A stretch of DNA of 52,066 bases from Motiliproteus sp036964625 (GTDB lineage Bacteria; Pseudomonadota; Gammaproteobacteria; Pseudomonadales; Balneatricaceae): positions 1 to 52,066 of the forward strand of contig JBALTG010000015.1 in the NCBI GenBank assembly GCA_036964625.1, given 5' to 3'. The notes under the pieces are model-generated. The model worked only from the letters and a program-made list of their open reading frames with translations. It was not told where the DNA came from and made no database searches. A program made the position numbers and the translations under genes. Below are positions 41,828-51,686 of this stretch, piece after piece (the stretch's first letter is position 1; each line of letters starts with the position of its first letter).

Positions 41828-44602
41828 ATGCTCCGACAGCCTGCCTTACTTACCCGCATCCTGATGTTCATGTTGTTGTGGTTCAGCGTCCACAGTGTTG
41901 CGGCTGCGGCGCGCCCCGGTGAGATTATCCAGAGCCCCAACGACCCCAGAAGTTATCTAGCGTTTGAACTCGATAACGGCCTGAAGGTGGCGGTGATCTC
42001 AGACCCCGGCGCAGATCAGGCCAGTGCCAGCCTGGAAGTCGGTGTCGGCAGCGGTGATGATCCCAGCGCTACCCAGGGCCTGGCCCACTTTCTGGAGCAC
42101 ATGCTGTTTCTGGGTACCGATAAGTATCCGGACGCCGGTGCCTATCAGGCTTACATCAGCCAGCACGGCGGTAATCACAACGCCTTCACCGCCCACGACC
42201 GCACCAACTATTTCTTTGATATTGACCAGAGCCAGCTGGCACCCGCACTGGACCGCTTCTCACGCTTCTTTATCGCGCCCCTGTTCACCCCTGAGTATGT
42301 CGATCGCGAACGCCACGCGGTGCATTCTGAATACCAATCCAAACTCAAAGAGGATGGCCGCCGCCAGTACGCGGTACTCCGAGAGGTGATCAACCCCGCT
42401 CATCCGCTGGCCACCTTTGCCGTCGGCAGTCTCGATACACTCAAAGATAATGACCAAGGCACGCTGATCGACGCCCTGAAGCAGTTTTACCAGCGCTATT
42501 ACAGCGCCGATAACATGTCCCTGGTGGTGCTTGGACGCGAGTCCACCGCCCAGCTTAAAGCACTGGTGGAGCAGCGTTTTGCTGAGATCCCCTGCCAAAA
42601 ACAGATCCCGCGCCCCGAGCCGGTGCCGCTGTTTAAGCGCGGCACCCTGCCGGCGCAACTCGATATCAAAAGTCTCAAAGAGCTGCACCAACTGTCATTA
42701 ACTTTTCCGGTACCGCCGATTCGTGACTATTACGACCGCAAGCCACTGCAGTATCTGAGCGCACTGATCGGCCACGAAGGTGAAGGCAGTCTGCTGGCCG
42801 AACTCAAGCGCAACAGCTGGGCCAGCGGCCTCAGCGCCGGTCCCGCTTACGTCTATGCCGACACCAGCGCGCTGACAGTGAGTATCAGCCTCACCCCCGA
42901 AGGGATGGCGCACTATCAACAGGTCGTGGTGCTGCTGTTCCAACAGTTGCAACGGATCAGACAGCAAGGGATCCAACAGCAACGCTACGATGAGGAGAAA
43001 CAACTCAGCGAGATCGCTTTCCGCTTTCGCGAGCCCAGCAAGCCGCTCTACGAGGTTCTGGGCCTGGCGGGCAAACTGCGCGATTACCCGACCGCCGAAC
43101 TGCTCCACGGTGATTATCTTTATCGGCAATTCGATCCAACCCTCATTCAGGCCTACCTCAACTATTTGCGCCCGGACAACATGCTCCTGACCCTGACCGG
43201 TGCCGACCTGGAGACCGATCAAAGCGACGCTTACTACCAGGCGCAATACCGACTGCGGCCCTTGCCTGCGGAGCTGCAGGCTCAACTCAGCCGAATTGAA
43301 TTAAACCCTGCGCTGACGCTTCCGGCGGCCAACCCCTTTATTCCGCAGGATCTTAGCCTGCAACCCCGCCAGGGGATGCAACAGCCCAGGGTATTGAGTG
43401 AGCAGCCGGGGTTCCGCCTCTGGTATCAGCAAGACGATCAGTTCCGGGTGCCGCGTGCCGATCTGTTTTTCAGTTTCCGCTCACCGATTGCCAACGACAG
43501 TCCGCGCCACCATGTCATGACCGTGCTGCTGACCAAGCTGGTCGATGATCGCCTTAACGCGTTCCTCTACCCCGCCCACGAGGCCGGACTCAACACCCAC
43601 ATCTACCCCCATGTGCGCGGCTTCAGTGTGCGCATATCCGGTTATAACGATCGCCAACCGGTACTACTACAACAGATTCTCGATACGTTGACCCAACTTC
43701 AGGTCGATGCCGGCAAGCTCGCCATCTTCAAACAGCAGCTACGCCGACAACTCGAAAACAAAGCCAAAGATAAGCCCTACAACCAGGGCTTCGAGGCCCT
43801 CTACCAGCGCATCCTCGATCCGAGCTGGTCCAGCGCACAGCAGCTCGCCGAGATCGACAAGATCGATGCCAAGCAGCTGCAAGCGTTTGCGGCAGCGTTA
43901 CTGCAACAAGGCAATGTGGAAGCACTGGCGCATGGCAACCTGAGTCAAGCCCAGGCCAAAACCCTGGCCGGGGTACTAATCCGGCAACTGCTGGCAGATG
44001 TTGAACCGGTTCCTGTGCCCCGGGCACAGGCGCGACAGCTCGCAGCCGGTACCGAAACCCTGGAGCTGAGCATTGACCACAACGACTCAGCGCTGATCGC
44101 CTACTTGCAAGGCGAACACAAGAGTCTGCCCGAGCGAGCTCGGTTCGGGCTACTGGCCAAGGTGCTTGAAGCGCCCTTCTACACCGAGCTGCGCACCGAA
44201 AAACAGCGCGGCTATATTGTCTTTGCTAACCCGATGCCGATTCAGGAGCACCCCGCGTTAGCACTGGTGATCCAATCGCCATCGGCCTCTCCGGATACCC
44301 TGCTCGCCGACATCGACAGTTTTTTCAGCGGCGCAGATGCGCTACTCGAAGCGCTTGATGCAGCCACGCTGGAGACCTATCGCCAAGGGCTGATCAACGA
44401 GCTATTGAAGCAGGAGCAGAAACTCAGCCAGCGCAGCGGTCGCTACTGGCAGGAGATCGACAAAGGCTACACTCAGTTCGACAGCCGCGAGCAACTCGCC
44501 GCCGCAATTACCGACGTGACTAAGCAGCAGCTGCTTGATACCTTTGCAACCTTGAATCAACGACGGCTGATTATCCGCTCTACCGGTTCGGGGGCCAACT
44601 AG
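41828..44602 (+). CDS. M16 insulinase-family protease (pitrilysin-like)
   Basis: 924 residues from the ATG at 41828, which begins a proper signal peptide (MLRQPALLTRILMFMLLWFSV, cleavage near AAA-A at 24-27). A longer frame from 41744 spoils it. The inverted zinc motif HFLEH is at residues 87-91, with the third ligand in RERHAVHSEYQ near 167. Four M16 domains of about 220 residues follow; only the first has the metal site, as in E. coli protease III (PtrA). A periplasmic peptidase that degrades small peptides is expected. A TPR glycosyltransferase gene follows 84 bases later. Confidence 0.93.
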   Translation: MLRQPALLTRILMFMLLWFSVHSVAAAARPGEIIQSPNDPRSYLAFELDNGLKVAVISDPGADQASASLEVGVGSGDDPSATQGLAHFLEHMLFLGTDKYPDAGAYQAYISQHGGNHNAFTAHDRTNYFFDIDQSQLAPALDRFSRFFIAPLFTPEYVDRERHAVHSEYQSKLKEDGRRQYAVLREVINPAHPLATFAVGSLDTLKDNDQGTLIDALKQFYQRYYSADNMSLVVLGRESTAQLKALVEQRFAEIPCQKQIPRPEPVPLFKRGTLPAQLDIKSLKELHQLSLTFPVPPIRDYYDRKPLQYLSALIGHEGEGSLLAELKRNSWASGLSAGPAYVYADTSALTVSISLTPEGMAHYQQVVVLLFQQLQRIRQQGIQQQRYDEEKQLSEIAFRFREPSKPLYEVLGLAGKLRDYPTAELLHGDYLYRQFDPTLIQAYLNYLRPDNMLLTLTGADLETDQSDAYYQAQYRLRPLPAELQAQLSRIELNPALTLPAANPFIPQDLSLQPRQGMQQPRVLSEQPGFRLWYQQDDQFRVPRADLFFSFRSPIANDSPRHHVMTVLLTKLVDDRLNAFLYPAHEAGLNTHIYPHVRGFSVRISGYNDRQPVLLQQILDTLTQLQVDAGKLAIFKQQLRRQLENKAKDKPYNQGFEALYQRILDPSWSSAQQLAEIDKIDAKQLQAFAAALLQQGNVEALAHGNLSQAQAKTLAGVLIRQLLADVEPVPVPRAQARQLAAGTETLELSIDHNDSALIAYLQGEHKSLPERARFGLLAKVLEAPFYTELRTEKQRGYIVFANPMPIQEHPALALVIQSPSASPDTLLADIDSFFSGADALLEALDAATLETYRQGLINELLKQEQKLSQRSGRYWQEIDKGYTQFDSREQLAAAITDVTKQQLLDTFATLNQRRLIIRSTGSGAN

Positions 44603-44686
44603 GGCTGAAGACAGCTCGAGCTTGCGCCTGCCGACAGGACTCGCCCACAAAACACGGAGACATAAGCATGATGTTCAGAGGACGGA

Positions 44687-46702
44687 ATGAAGGCTAATCG
44701 GAGTCAGATTAAACTACAGCAGGCTCAGCAACTGATTCAACAGGGCGATCTCAGCGGGGCGCAACAGACCCTCAAAGGATTGCTTCGTAAGCACCCACGC
44801 GATCTCAACATAGTGGCTGTATCCGGTCAGGTTTACGGGATGCTCGGTGACCATGCGCAGGCCGAACAGGTGTTCGCCTCTGTGACCCATCTAAGCGCCA
44901 TCCCAGCACCGCTGCTGTTCAATCTTGGGCTGTCACAGGCACAGCAGGGTAAGCGAGCCGAGGCGCTGGCCTCCTACCAAAAAGCACTTAAGCTCGATCC
45001 TGGCAACCCGAAATATCTGGCCAACATCTCAACCAACCTGATCGACCTGGGCCGCTATACTGAGGCACAACGCTGGATCGAGCAGTGGATCGAGCGCGCC
45101 CCCGGGAGCACGGACCCGCTACTGCAGCAGGCGATCTGCTACCAGGCGGCGCAGCAATGGGATGCTGCCGCGCACGCCTACCTGGTTGCTATCGAACAGG
45201 GAGCAGATCCCTACCAGTGTTATCTTAATCTGAGCGCTGTGGCGCACAAGCGTGGGGACCTGTTTGCGGCGATCGATGCAGCCAAGCAGGCCCTGGCGCT
45301 ACAGCCGGGTTGCCCGGTGGCGCATTACAATCTGGGCTCCTATTACCTAGCACTGGGAGAGATCACTCAGGCGACAACCCTATGGCACAAAATCTCAACA
45401 CTTCGCTCAAAACCGAGCCATCATATGAGTGTCGAGTCAGCGCTGCTGTATGCGACCAATCTGTCACCCCAGTATGATCCCCAGAGCGTTTTTGAGGCAC
45501 ACCTGCGCATAGGCGCCGCGCTGCCTGGCAGTGAGCGATCGGCCCAGCTCAGCGATGCCCTGGGCAATCGTTTACAACATTCAGAGGGCCCCCTGCGGGT
45601 TGGATTTATATCCGAAGGGTTTCATCAGCACCCTATCGGTTTTTTTATGACCGCGCTGCTTGATAGTTTTGAACCTAGCCGGATCAGTCCCATACTGATA
45701 GCCCAACTCGAGCATCCCGATACACTAAGCACCCGTTTACAACAGCGCTGCACCCAGTGGATCGACATCACGGGCGCACACGATGCAAAAGCGACCCAGC
45801 TGCTCGCCGAGGCCGAGATCGATATTCTGGTGGATCTGGACAGCCATACCAGCAGCCGGATCAACCTGCTCAGCCAGCGTCATGCACCGGTTCAGGCGAG
45901 CTATCTCGGTTACCCAAATACCAGCGGGATGGCATCGATCGATTATCGTATTACCGACGCGGTGGTTGATCCTGAGAGCAGCGCCGATCATTTTTACAGC
46001 GAGCAACTAATCCGCCTGAACAGGCCCTTCTTCTGCTATCAGCCGCCAGCGATCGAGGTTGCAATCGAGGTTACGGCGGCATCGGCAACCCGACCGATCA
46101 TGTTTGGCAGTTTTAATAAAGCCGAGAAGGTCAACGACCACGTCATCGAACTTTGGAGCCGCGTACTCACCGCGACCCCCGGCTCCCGGCTGCTGTTACA
46201 GATGGCGATTCTGAGCCAGCCGGCCGGAAAGGCGTGGATGGTCGAGCGCTTTGCACAATACGGCATCCAGGCTGAACGCCTCAAACTCTGCGGTTGGAGT
46301 TCACTCCAGGGTTACCTGCAACGCCATAACGAAGTAGACCTGATTCTCGATACCCAGCCCTGGAACGGCCACACCAATACCTGTCACGCCCTCTGGATGG
46401 GGGTACCGACCCTGACCCTCATGGGCAATCATTTTGCCGCTCGCTTTGGTGGCCTGATTATGAACGCCGTGGACTGCCCGGAATTTGTGGTAGAGAATGA
46501 GCACAGGTTTGTCCGCCGGGCCGTTGAACTGTGCGCCGATTGGCAACAACTGGGGGATTTAAAGCGAAACCTGCGGCAACGCTTGCTAGCTTCATCGTTA
46601 TGCGATAGCGAGGATTTTTCCAGGCAGATGGAGCAGGCCTTCTACCGCATGTGGACAGAGCAACAAGCAGCCGCAAATACTGTTACTGCAACGGCTCAGT
46701 AA
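44687..46702 (+). CDS. TPR protein with OGT/SPINDLY-type glycosyltransferase domain
   Basis: 671 residues. Residues 5-290 are TPR repeats (QQGDLSGAQQTLKGLLRKHP, QQGKRAEALASYQKALKLDPGNP, and more). Residues about 300-665 match glycosyltransferase family 41: LRVGFISEGFHQHPIGFFM, SYLGYPNTSGMASIDYRITDAVVDP, FGSFNKAEKVNDHVIELW, LILDTQPWNGHTNTCHALWMGVPT and RFGGLIMNAVDCPEFV. This is the fold of eukaryotic O-GlcNAc transferase, so it probably glycosylates a protein in the cytoplasm, such as flagellin or an adhesin. No target gene or sugar-nucleotide gene is adjacent. The 3' end overlaps the convergent gene by 20 bases. Confidence 0.88.
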   Translation: MKANRSQIKLQQAQQLIQQGDLSGAQQTLKGLLRKHPRDLNIVAVSGQVYGMLGDHAQAEQVFASVTHLSAIPAPLLFNLGLSQAQQGKRAEALASYQKALKLDPGNPKYLANISTNLIDLGRYTEAQRWIEQWIERAPGSTDPLLQQAICYQAAQQWDAAAHAYLVAIEQGADPYQCYLNLSAVAHKRGDLFAAIDAAKQALALQPGCPVAHYNLGSYYLALGEITQATTLWHKISTLRSKPSHHMSVESALLYATNLSPQYDPQSVFEAHLRIGAALPGSERSAQLSDALGNRLQHSEGPLRVGFISEGFHQHPIGFFMTALLDSFEPSRISPILIAQLEHPDTLSTRLQQRCTQWIDITGAHDAKATQLLAEAEIDILVDLDSHTSSRINLLSQRHAPVQASYLGYPNTSGMASIDYRITDAVVDPESSADHFYSEQLIRLNRPFFCYQPPAIEVAIEVTAASATRPIMFGSFNKAEKVNDHVIELWSRVLTATPGSRLLLQMAILSQPAGKAWMVERFAQYGIQAERLKLCGWSSLQGYLQRHNEVDLILDTQPWNGHTNTCHALWMGVPTLTLMGNHFAARFGGLIMNAVDCPEFVVENEHRFVRRAVELCADWQQLGDLKRNLRQRLLASSLCDSEDFSRQMEQAFYRMWTEQQAAANTVTATAQ

Positions 46703-47174
46703 AGAAGCGGCGCTGCTTAAGCGTGCTCGGTGCCCCAGCCCCGGGCGCATCGGACTGCTCACTGATCTGTAAATAGATCGCTTCTTCGCCCCACGCTATA
46801 GGATCTATAATCACCTCTGCCGCGGTGATATGGGTGTATTCTGAATCGATAGACGCCGAGATAACCACCACCTCAGGCAGGGCCATCGCCGGATCAGCCT
46901 TGGCATAAATCACCACCATCGGTTCATCATCAAAGCTGTGTTCAGCCATGTTTTTATAGACATCGATACCACTGCGATAACCGCTGCTGAAACCATCAGG
47001 TGCCACCACAACCCACTGCTGGCTTTCAGCCTGATCCGATTTCACCACAGTGTAAGGCAGACTGATCGTCCCGGCAGCCAAGAGCGCCCCTGAAACGCAG
47101 CCGAGCAAAACCGCTAAAACCAGCTTGACGGAATGAGGCGTGACTCGCTGCCTAGCTGTCAACAACAGCCGCAT
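46683..47174 (-). CDS. Exported hypothetical protein, 163 aa
   Basis: A basic start and hydrophobic segment (VKLVLAVLLGCVSGALLA, cleavage about residue 33) mark it as exported. The mature part is about 130 residues, mixed beta, with few charged clusters and no cysteine. I see no known motif. Downstream of sbcB (30 bases from its stop), so possibly co-transcribed. Its last 20 bases overlap the end of the TPR-glycosyltransferase gene on the other strand. Confidence 0.7.
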   Translation of the reverse strand: MRLLLTARQRVTPHSVKLVLAVLLGCVSGALLAAGTISLPYTVVKSDQAESQQWVVVAPDGFSSGYRSGIDVYKNMAEHSFDDEPMVVIYAKADPAMALPEVVVISASIDSEYTHITAAEVIIDPIAWGEEAIYLQISEQSDAPGAGAPSTLKQRRFFTEPLQ

Positions 47175-47204
47175 AAAGAATCCCTATCGCTGCTAAAGCA
47201 ACCA

Positions 47205-48647
47205 TTAAGCCGGGTAGATCGACTCAGCATAGGCCGCAATCTCCTGTAGGATATGGAGTTTATCCGTCGGCAGGAGCGGGTCGCTGCCCAGTTCATTGAG
47301 CCGCTGATACAACTGTTCAAAGCCCAACAGGTTCGGCCCTGGCTCCAACAGTCGCTGACTACAAAAGTCGAACCAGCGCTGCTGATCTTCACTCTCGAGG
47401 GTCTGCGGATAGTTGCGCGCCCGAAACCGAAACAGCATCTCTTCGAGCCGCGGGTCCTGAAACATCGGTTCCAGCTCACCGAGTCGTTCCGGCTGGCAGT
47501 TGCGAATCCGGGTCATCGCCTGTTTATCGCTGTCGCCAAAGAAGCCGCCGCTATAGAGCATCTGATCCGGATCGGTCAACGGCTCAAAGTCAGACTGCTC
47601 AAACACCGCCCGGACTTTATTTGCCAGCCCCTCGGCACTACGCAGCAGAGTCAGGTGGGTGCGACAGATATCACCCGAGATCGACAGCCGCTCGGCCTCC
47701 TGTTTATTGAGCATATTGGCGGGAGCCAGCATCGGCGACTTATTCAGGTGTACCAGTTTCAGCGCTATGCGCTGCTCGCCTTCGGCCAAGTCTGCGCTCG
47801 AGGTATAGAGTTTGGCAGCAATCTGTTCGGCGCTCAGCTGCAGCAGTGGGGTCGGATCGATGCTCAGATCGCAGACGATCACCGCGTTCTTATTCACCGG
47901 ATGCATCGCCAGCGGCACCACCAGTGCGGTATTAAATCGCTCCACCGGGAATTTCGATGACACATGTAGCACCGGTTTCATCCGTACCACATCCAACATC
48001 TGTGCCGCCACCCGCTTATCTCTGAGTTTCAGCGCATAAGCAAACAGTTTGGGCTGCGCCTGTTTCAGCAACTTAGCGATCGCAATCGTGGCATAAACGT
48101 CGGACAGGGCATCGTGCGCCGACTCATGGCTCAGGCCGTTAGCGCGGGTGATATCCTCCAAACGCAAACTGGGGCGGCCATCTTCGTAGAGGGGCCACTC
48201 GATCCCCTCGGGACGCAGCGCGCGAGCCAACCGCAGCACATCGATAATATCCCAGCGCGAATTGCCGTTTTGCCACTCGCGGCCATAGGGATCGAAGAAG
48301 TTACGGTACAGGGTGAAACGGGTCACCTCATCGTCAAAGCGCAAGCTGTTATAGCCCACCCCACAGGTTCCCGGAAGCGCCAACTGTTGATGGATCTGGG
48401 TGATGAATTCAACCTCCGGCACACCTTCACGCAACGCCTGCTGCGGGGTGATACCGGTGATCAGACAGGCTTCCGGATGGGGCAGGTAATCCTCCGCGGG
48501 CTTGCAGAAGATCATCAGCGGGTCGCCAAGGATATTGAGTTCAGCATCGGTACGAATACCGGCAAACTGTACCGGACGATCCACCCTCGGCGTCGCACCA
48601 AAGGTTTCATAATCGTGCCAATAAAAGCTAAAATTGGACGCGGTCAT
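47205..48647 (-). CDS. sbcB: Exodeoxyribonuclease I
   Basis: 480 residues, the normal ExoI length. The DEDDh exonuclease starts with FYWHDYETFGATPRVDRPVQFAGIRTD; HESAHDALSDVYATIAIAKLL carries the Exo III Asp. The SH3-like and helical C-terminal domains follow. ExoI degrades single-stranded DNA 3' to 5' in recombination and mismatch repair and binds SSB. An exported hypothetical gene follows on the same strand. Confidence 0.97.
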   Translation of the reverse strand: MTASNFSFYWHDYETFGATPRVDRPVQFAGIRTDAELNILGDPLMIFCKPAEDYLPHPEACLITGITPQQALREGVPEVEFITQIHQQLALPGTCGVGYNSLRFDDEVTRFTLYRNFFDPYGREWQNGNSRWDIIDVLRLARALRPEGIEWPLYEDGRPSLRLEDITRANGLSHESAHDALSDVYATIAIAKLLKQAQPKLFAYALKLRDKRVAAQMLDVVRMKPVLHVSSKFPVERFNTALVVPLAMHPVNKNAVIVCDLSIDPTPLLQLSAEQIAAKLYTSSADLAEGEQRIALKLVHLNKSPMLAPANMLNKQEAERLSISGDICRTHLTLLRSAEGLANKVRAVFEQSDFEPLTDPDQMLYSGGFFGDSDKQAMTRIRNCQPERLGELEPMFQDPRLEEMLFRFRARNYPQTLESEDQQRWFDFCSQRLLEPGPNLLGFEQLYQRLNELGSDPLLPTDKLHILQEIAAYAESIYPA

Positions 48648-48802
48648 TAGGTCTATAAGTCTCTGTGGTTAGCGGTCTCGGCTGTACCTCGTCCGCCTAA
48701 CGGGCGGCTGGCTAGTGTAACGACTGCCAGGGCCGATGAAAAATCGAATTCGCGGTGCCACACTAGGCTTTATTTGCTGCGGCTAAAAGGTTATCGGCCA
48801 TC

Positions 48803-49321
48803 ATGACAAAAGATCCAGCTATCCTGACGTCAAATTCCGGCACAGAAATCGCGATCCAGTACTGCCCTTGCGGTTCGCAACTGAGTTATCCGCACTGCTG
48901 CCAACCGACCATCAGCGGACTGCAACAGGCAGCGACCGCCGAGGCGCTGATGCGCTCGCGCTACAGCGCCTTTGCCCTGGGTGAGGCCGATTACCTGATC
49001 GCCACGACCCACCCGGACTATCGCCAAGGACTGGACCGCCAGTCATTAATCGACCCGCAGATGCGCTGGCTGGGGTTGCAGATTATTGCGACCACGCTGG
49101 GCGGCGAACGGGACGCCAGCGGCCAGGTCCGCTTTATCGCGACCTTCATTGAAGCGGGCCAGTTCGGCACTCTGGAGGAAAACTCCAGCTTCAGCCGCAT
49201 CGATCAGCGCTGGTACTACCGCAATGGTGATACCCAGGTCAGAACCCTCAAACCGGAGCGCAACGCACCCTGCCCGTGCGGCTCAACGCTAAAGTTCAAG
49301 CGCTGTTGCGGAAAACGCTAA
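48803..49321 (+). CDS. ychJ: YchJ family SEC-C motif protein
   Basis: 172 residues. Two SEC-C zinc motifs bracket an NTF2-like domain: CPCGSQLSYPHCC near residue 21 and APCPCGSTLKFKRCCG at the end. The middle has LMRSRYSAFALGEADYLIATTHPDYR and RWLGLQII, the YchJ pattern. Function unknown; zinc binding is expected at both ends. No strong ribosome site. It precedes earP by 105 bases. Confidence 0.94.
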   Translation: MTKDPAILTSNSGTEIAIQYCPCGSQLSYPHCCQPTISGLQQAATAEALMRSRYSAFALGEADYLIATTHPDYRQGLDRQSLIDPQMRWLGLQIIATTLGGERDASGQVRFIATFIEAGQFGTLEENSSFSRIDQRWYYRNGDTQVRTLKPERNAPCPCGSTLKFKRCCGKR

Positions 49322-49372
49322 CGCGCAAAAAACAGCCGCCCCGGTAGTGAAAAACACGCCGGGGATCGGCCA

Positions 49373-49386
49373 TAATGCGCGCATTA
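49373..49386. promoter_or_regulatory. 14-base palindrome before earP
   Basis: TAATGCGCGCATTA is a perfect palindrome 41-54 bases before the earP start. CATAATGCGCGC also resembles a -10 box with a GC-rich discriminator, as at growth-rate-controlled promoters. No clear -35 box was seen. Confidence 0.4.
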
Positions 49387-49426
49387 ACTGACGCCTTAAT
49401 AAAACCCCTCACCAAGCGGACTTACT

Positions 49427-50560
49427 ATGCGCCCAACCTGGGATATCTTCTGCCGCGTCATCGACAATTACGGTGACATCGGCGTGACCTGGCGCCTAGC
49501 CCGGCAACTGGTGGCCGAGCACGACCAGGCGGTGCGCCTCTGGGTCGATGATCCGCGCGCTTTCTGCCGTTTATGCCCTCAAGCCAATAGCCAGGATGCG
49601 ATGCAGATCCACCAGGGGGTCGCTGTGCATCAGTGGCCGTCGGAGTGGCAACCGGTAAGTACAGCAGACGTGGTGATTGAGGCCTTTGGCTGTGAATTAC
49701 CAGATGCCTATGTCGACGCAATGGCTCAATGCACGCGCTCCTCCTTATGGCTCAATCTGGAATATTTAAGTGCCGAAACCTGGGTCGATGGCTGCCATGG
49801 CTTGCCGTCTCTGCAACCTCAAGGGCTACATAAGTTTTTCTTCTTCCCCGGCTTTACCCCGCGCACCGGCGGCCTCCTGCGCGAGAACGAGTTAATCGCA
49901 CAGCGCCAGCGGTTTCAACAAGACCCCGCTGCGCGGGTGGCGTTCCTGAAGCGCTTAGGGGTCACGCCCGAGCCTAATGCGCGCCTGATCTCGCTGTTTG
50001 CTTACGAGAATACGGCCCTTGCCAGCTGGCTGGAGGCGCTAGCCAACAGCACTCAACCGGTACAGCTACTGGTACCCGAAGGGCGGATTATTGCCGACCT
50101 GGCGCGCTGGCTGGGACTCAATGCGCTCACCGCAGGCGACCTGCATCGACGCCATGCATTGACCGTGCAAGTACTCCCCTTCGTCAGCCAGGATGATTAC
50201 GACCGACTGCTTTGGAGCTGCGACTTTAATGCTGTACGCGGCGAAGATTCATTCGTGCGTGCCCAGTGGGCCGGGCGCCCCCTATTGTGGCAGCTGTATC
50301 CGCAGCAGCAGGAAGCCCATCTGGATAAACTCGATGCCTTCCTGGCACGCTACGGCAAAGGCTTGTCGGTCACGACGAATGCCGCACTCCAGGCGCAGTG
50401 GCAGGCCTGGAACCGCGGCGAGGATATGCAGGCAAGCTGGCAAGCGCTACAGCACGCCTGGCCGGAGCTGTCAGCAGAGGCTGAAAATTGGTGCCAACAG
50501 CAGGCGAAACAGACAAATATCGCCGCAGCGCTGGTACAGTTTTACCTAAATTGGTTATGA
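49427..50560 (+). CDS. earP: EF-P arginine rhamnosyltransferase
   Basis: EarP attaches rhamnose from dTDP-rhamnose to Arg32 of elongation factor P. The 377 residues match the family length. WDIFCRVIDNYGDIGVTWRLARQLV is the glycosyltransferase start with the catalytic Asp region; FFPGFTPRTGGLLRE and NAVRGEDSFVRAQWAGRPLLWQLYPQQQEAH form the nucleotide-sugar site. It is followed after 46 bases by efp with the target arginine, which confirms the assignment. The rmlABCD genes must lie elsewhere. Confidence 0.97.
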   Translation: MRPTWDIFCRVIDNYGDIGVTWRLARQLVAEHDQAVRLWVDDPRAFCRLCPQANSQDAMQIHQGVAVHQWPSEWQPVSTADVVIEAFGCELPDAYVDAMAQCTRSSLWLNLEYLSAETWVDGCHGLPSLQPQGLHKFFFFPGFTPRTGGLLRENELIAQRQRFQQDPAARVAFLKRLGVTPEPNARLISLFAYENTALASWLEALANSTQPVQLLVPEGRIIADLARWLGLNALTAGDLHRRHALTVQVLPFVSQDDYDRLLWSCDFNAVRGEDSFVRAQWAGRPLLWQLYPQQQEAHLDKLDAFLARYGKGLSVTTNAALQAQWQAWNRGEDMQASWQALQHAWPELSAEAENWCQQQAKQTNIAAALVQFYLNWL

Positions 50561-50606
50561 TGCGCTTTCAAGAATTCTGTTTTTCCATCCCAACCCGGAC
50601 ATTCGT

Positions 50607-51179
50607 ATGAAAACCGCACAAGAAATGAGACCCAACAGTGTGGCCCTGATCGACGGCCAACCTTGGCTTGTCCAAAAGGCTGATTTCACCAAGTCTGGTC
50701 GTAACAGCGCCATCGTTAAAATGAAACTCAAGAACCTGCTGACCGGTTCCTCAACCGAGACTGTCTACAAGGTTGACGACAAGATGGAGCCCGTTATCCT
50801 GGAGCGCATCGATGTCACTTACTCCTACGCCAGCGATAATGTCTATGTATTCATGGATGAAGAGTTCAATCAATACGAGCTTAACGCAGAAGACCTGGAA
50901 GCCGTATTACCCTACATAGTTGATGGTATGACCGATATCTGCGCTGCGGTGTTCTTTGAGGAAAAAGTGGTTTCGGTCGACCTGCCCACCATCATCGTGC
51001 GTCAAATCACCTACACCGAAGGTTCGGCACGTGGCGACACCACGGGCAAAGTGATGAAGCCGGCCCAACTCGCCAACGGCACCGAAGTCAAAGTTGCTGA
51101 CTTCTGCGAAATCGACGACTGGATCGAGATCGACACCCGCACCGGTGAATACAAGTCCCGCGCCAAGGCACCGGTCTAA
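50607..51179 (+). CDS. efp: Elongation factor P, arginine type
   Basis: 190 residues; relieves ribosome stalling at polyproline. The loop tip reads KSGRNSAIVK with Arg32, the residue modified by EarP in the gene upstream, in place of the Lys of the EpmA type. The three beta-barrel domains follow: YKVDDKMEPVILERIDVTYSY, EFNQYELNAEDLEAVLPYI and PAQLANGTEVKVADFCEIDDWIEIDTRTGEYKSRA. A terminator is 43 bases after the stop. Confidence 0.97.
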   Translation: MKTAQEMRPNSVALIDGQPWLVQKADFTKSGRNSAIVKMKLKNLLTGSSTETVYKVDDKMEPVILERIDVTYSYASDNVYVFMDEEFNQYELNAEDLEAVLPYIVDGMTDICAAVFFEEKVVSVDLPTIIVRQITYTEGSARGDTTGKVMKPAQLANGTEVKVADFCEIDDWIEIDTRTGEYKSRAKAPV

Positions 51180-51222
51180 AAACGGCCCCCTGCCTCGGGC
51201 GAACAAGAGAGCGCAAACAAAG

Positions 51223-51249
51223 AGCCCGGCCACTGCGTCGGGCTTTTTA
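51223..51249 (+). terminator. Terminator after efp
   Basis: AGCCCG and CGGGCT pair as a 6-bp stem around 10 bases, followed by TTTTTAT. Ends the earP-efp unit. Confidence 0.8.
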
Positions 51250-51332
51250 TTTGCCCTGCCAACGCGCAACATGCACCCCTGCATCAACCGGGCGCAGGGC
51301 CGCTCAATTGCCAAGATCAAAACAGGCGTCAG

Positions 51333-51686
51333 ATGACCACCAACAGCCAAAAAATTCAGTATTTCCGTGACCGTATTGCGGCATTTGCGTGCACGCCCGG
51401 CTGCCATGACTGCTGCGGACCGGTAACGGCGTCCTCGGATGAGGTCTCCAGGTTACCGATCAAAACCGCTGCCGAGCATGATAAAGCACTCGCCGACTAC
51501 AACTGCCCCTACCTCGGCGACAAGGGTTGCCAGGTCTATGAAGAACGCCCCTTAATTTGCCGACTGTTTGGCACCACGGCCAATCTGCCCTGCCCCAACG
51601 CATGCGCTCCGTCACAGCCGACCGATCCTAAAATCGAGCGCCAAATCCACAAGTTCCATCAAACCACTCGCCAGGTCCTACTGTAA
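51333..51686 (+). CDS. YkgJ-type cysteine-cluster protein
   Basis: 117 residues with CTPGCHDCCG near residue 19, then CPYLGDKGCQVYEERPLICRLFG, the CxxCxxxCC-like pattern of the YkgJ family. The cysteines probably bind zinc or an Fe-S cluster. No function is established for the family. AGGCG precedes the ATG. It is the last gene in the window. Confidence 0.88.
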   Translation: MTTNSQKIQYFRDRIAAFACTPGCHDCCGPVTASSDEVSRLPIKTAAEHDKALADYNCPYLGDKGCQVYEERPLICRLFGTTANLPCPNACAPSQPTDPKIERQIHKFHQTTRQVLL

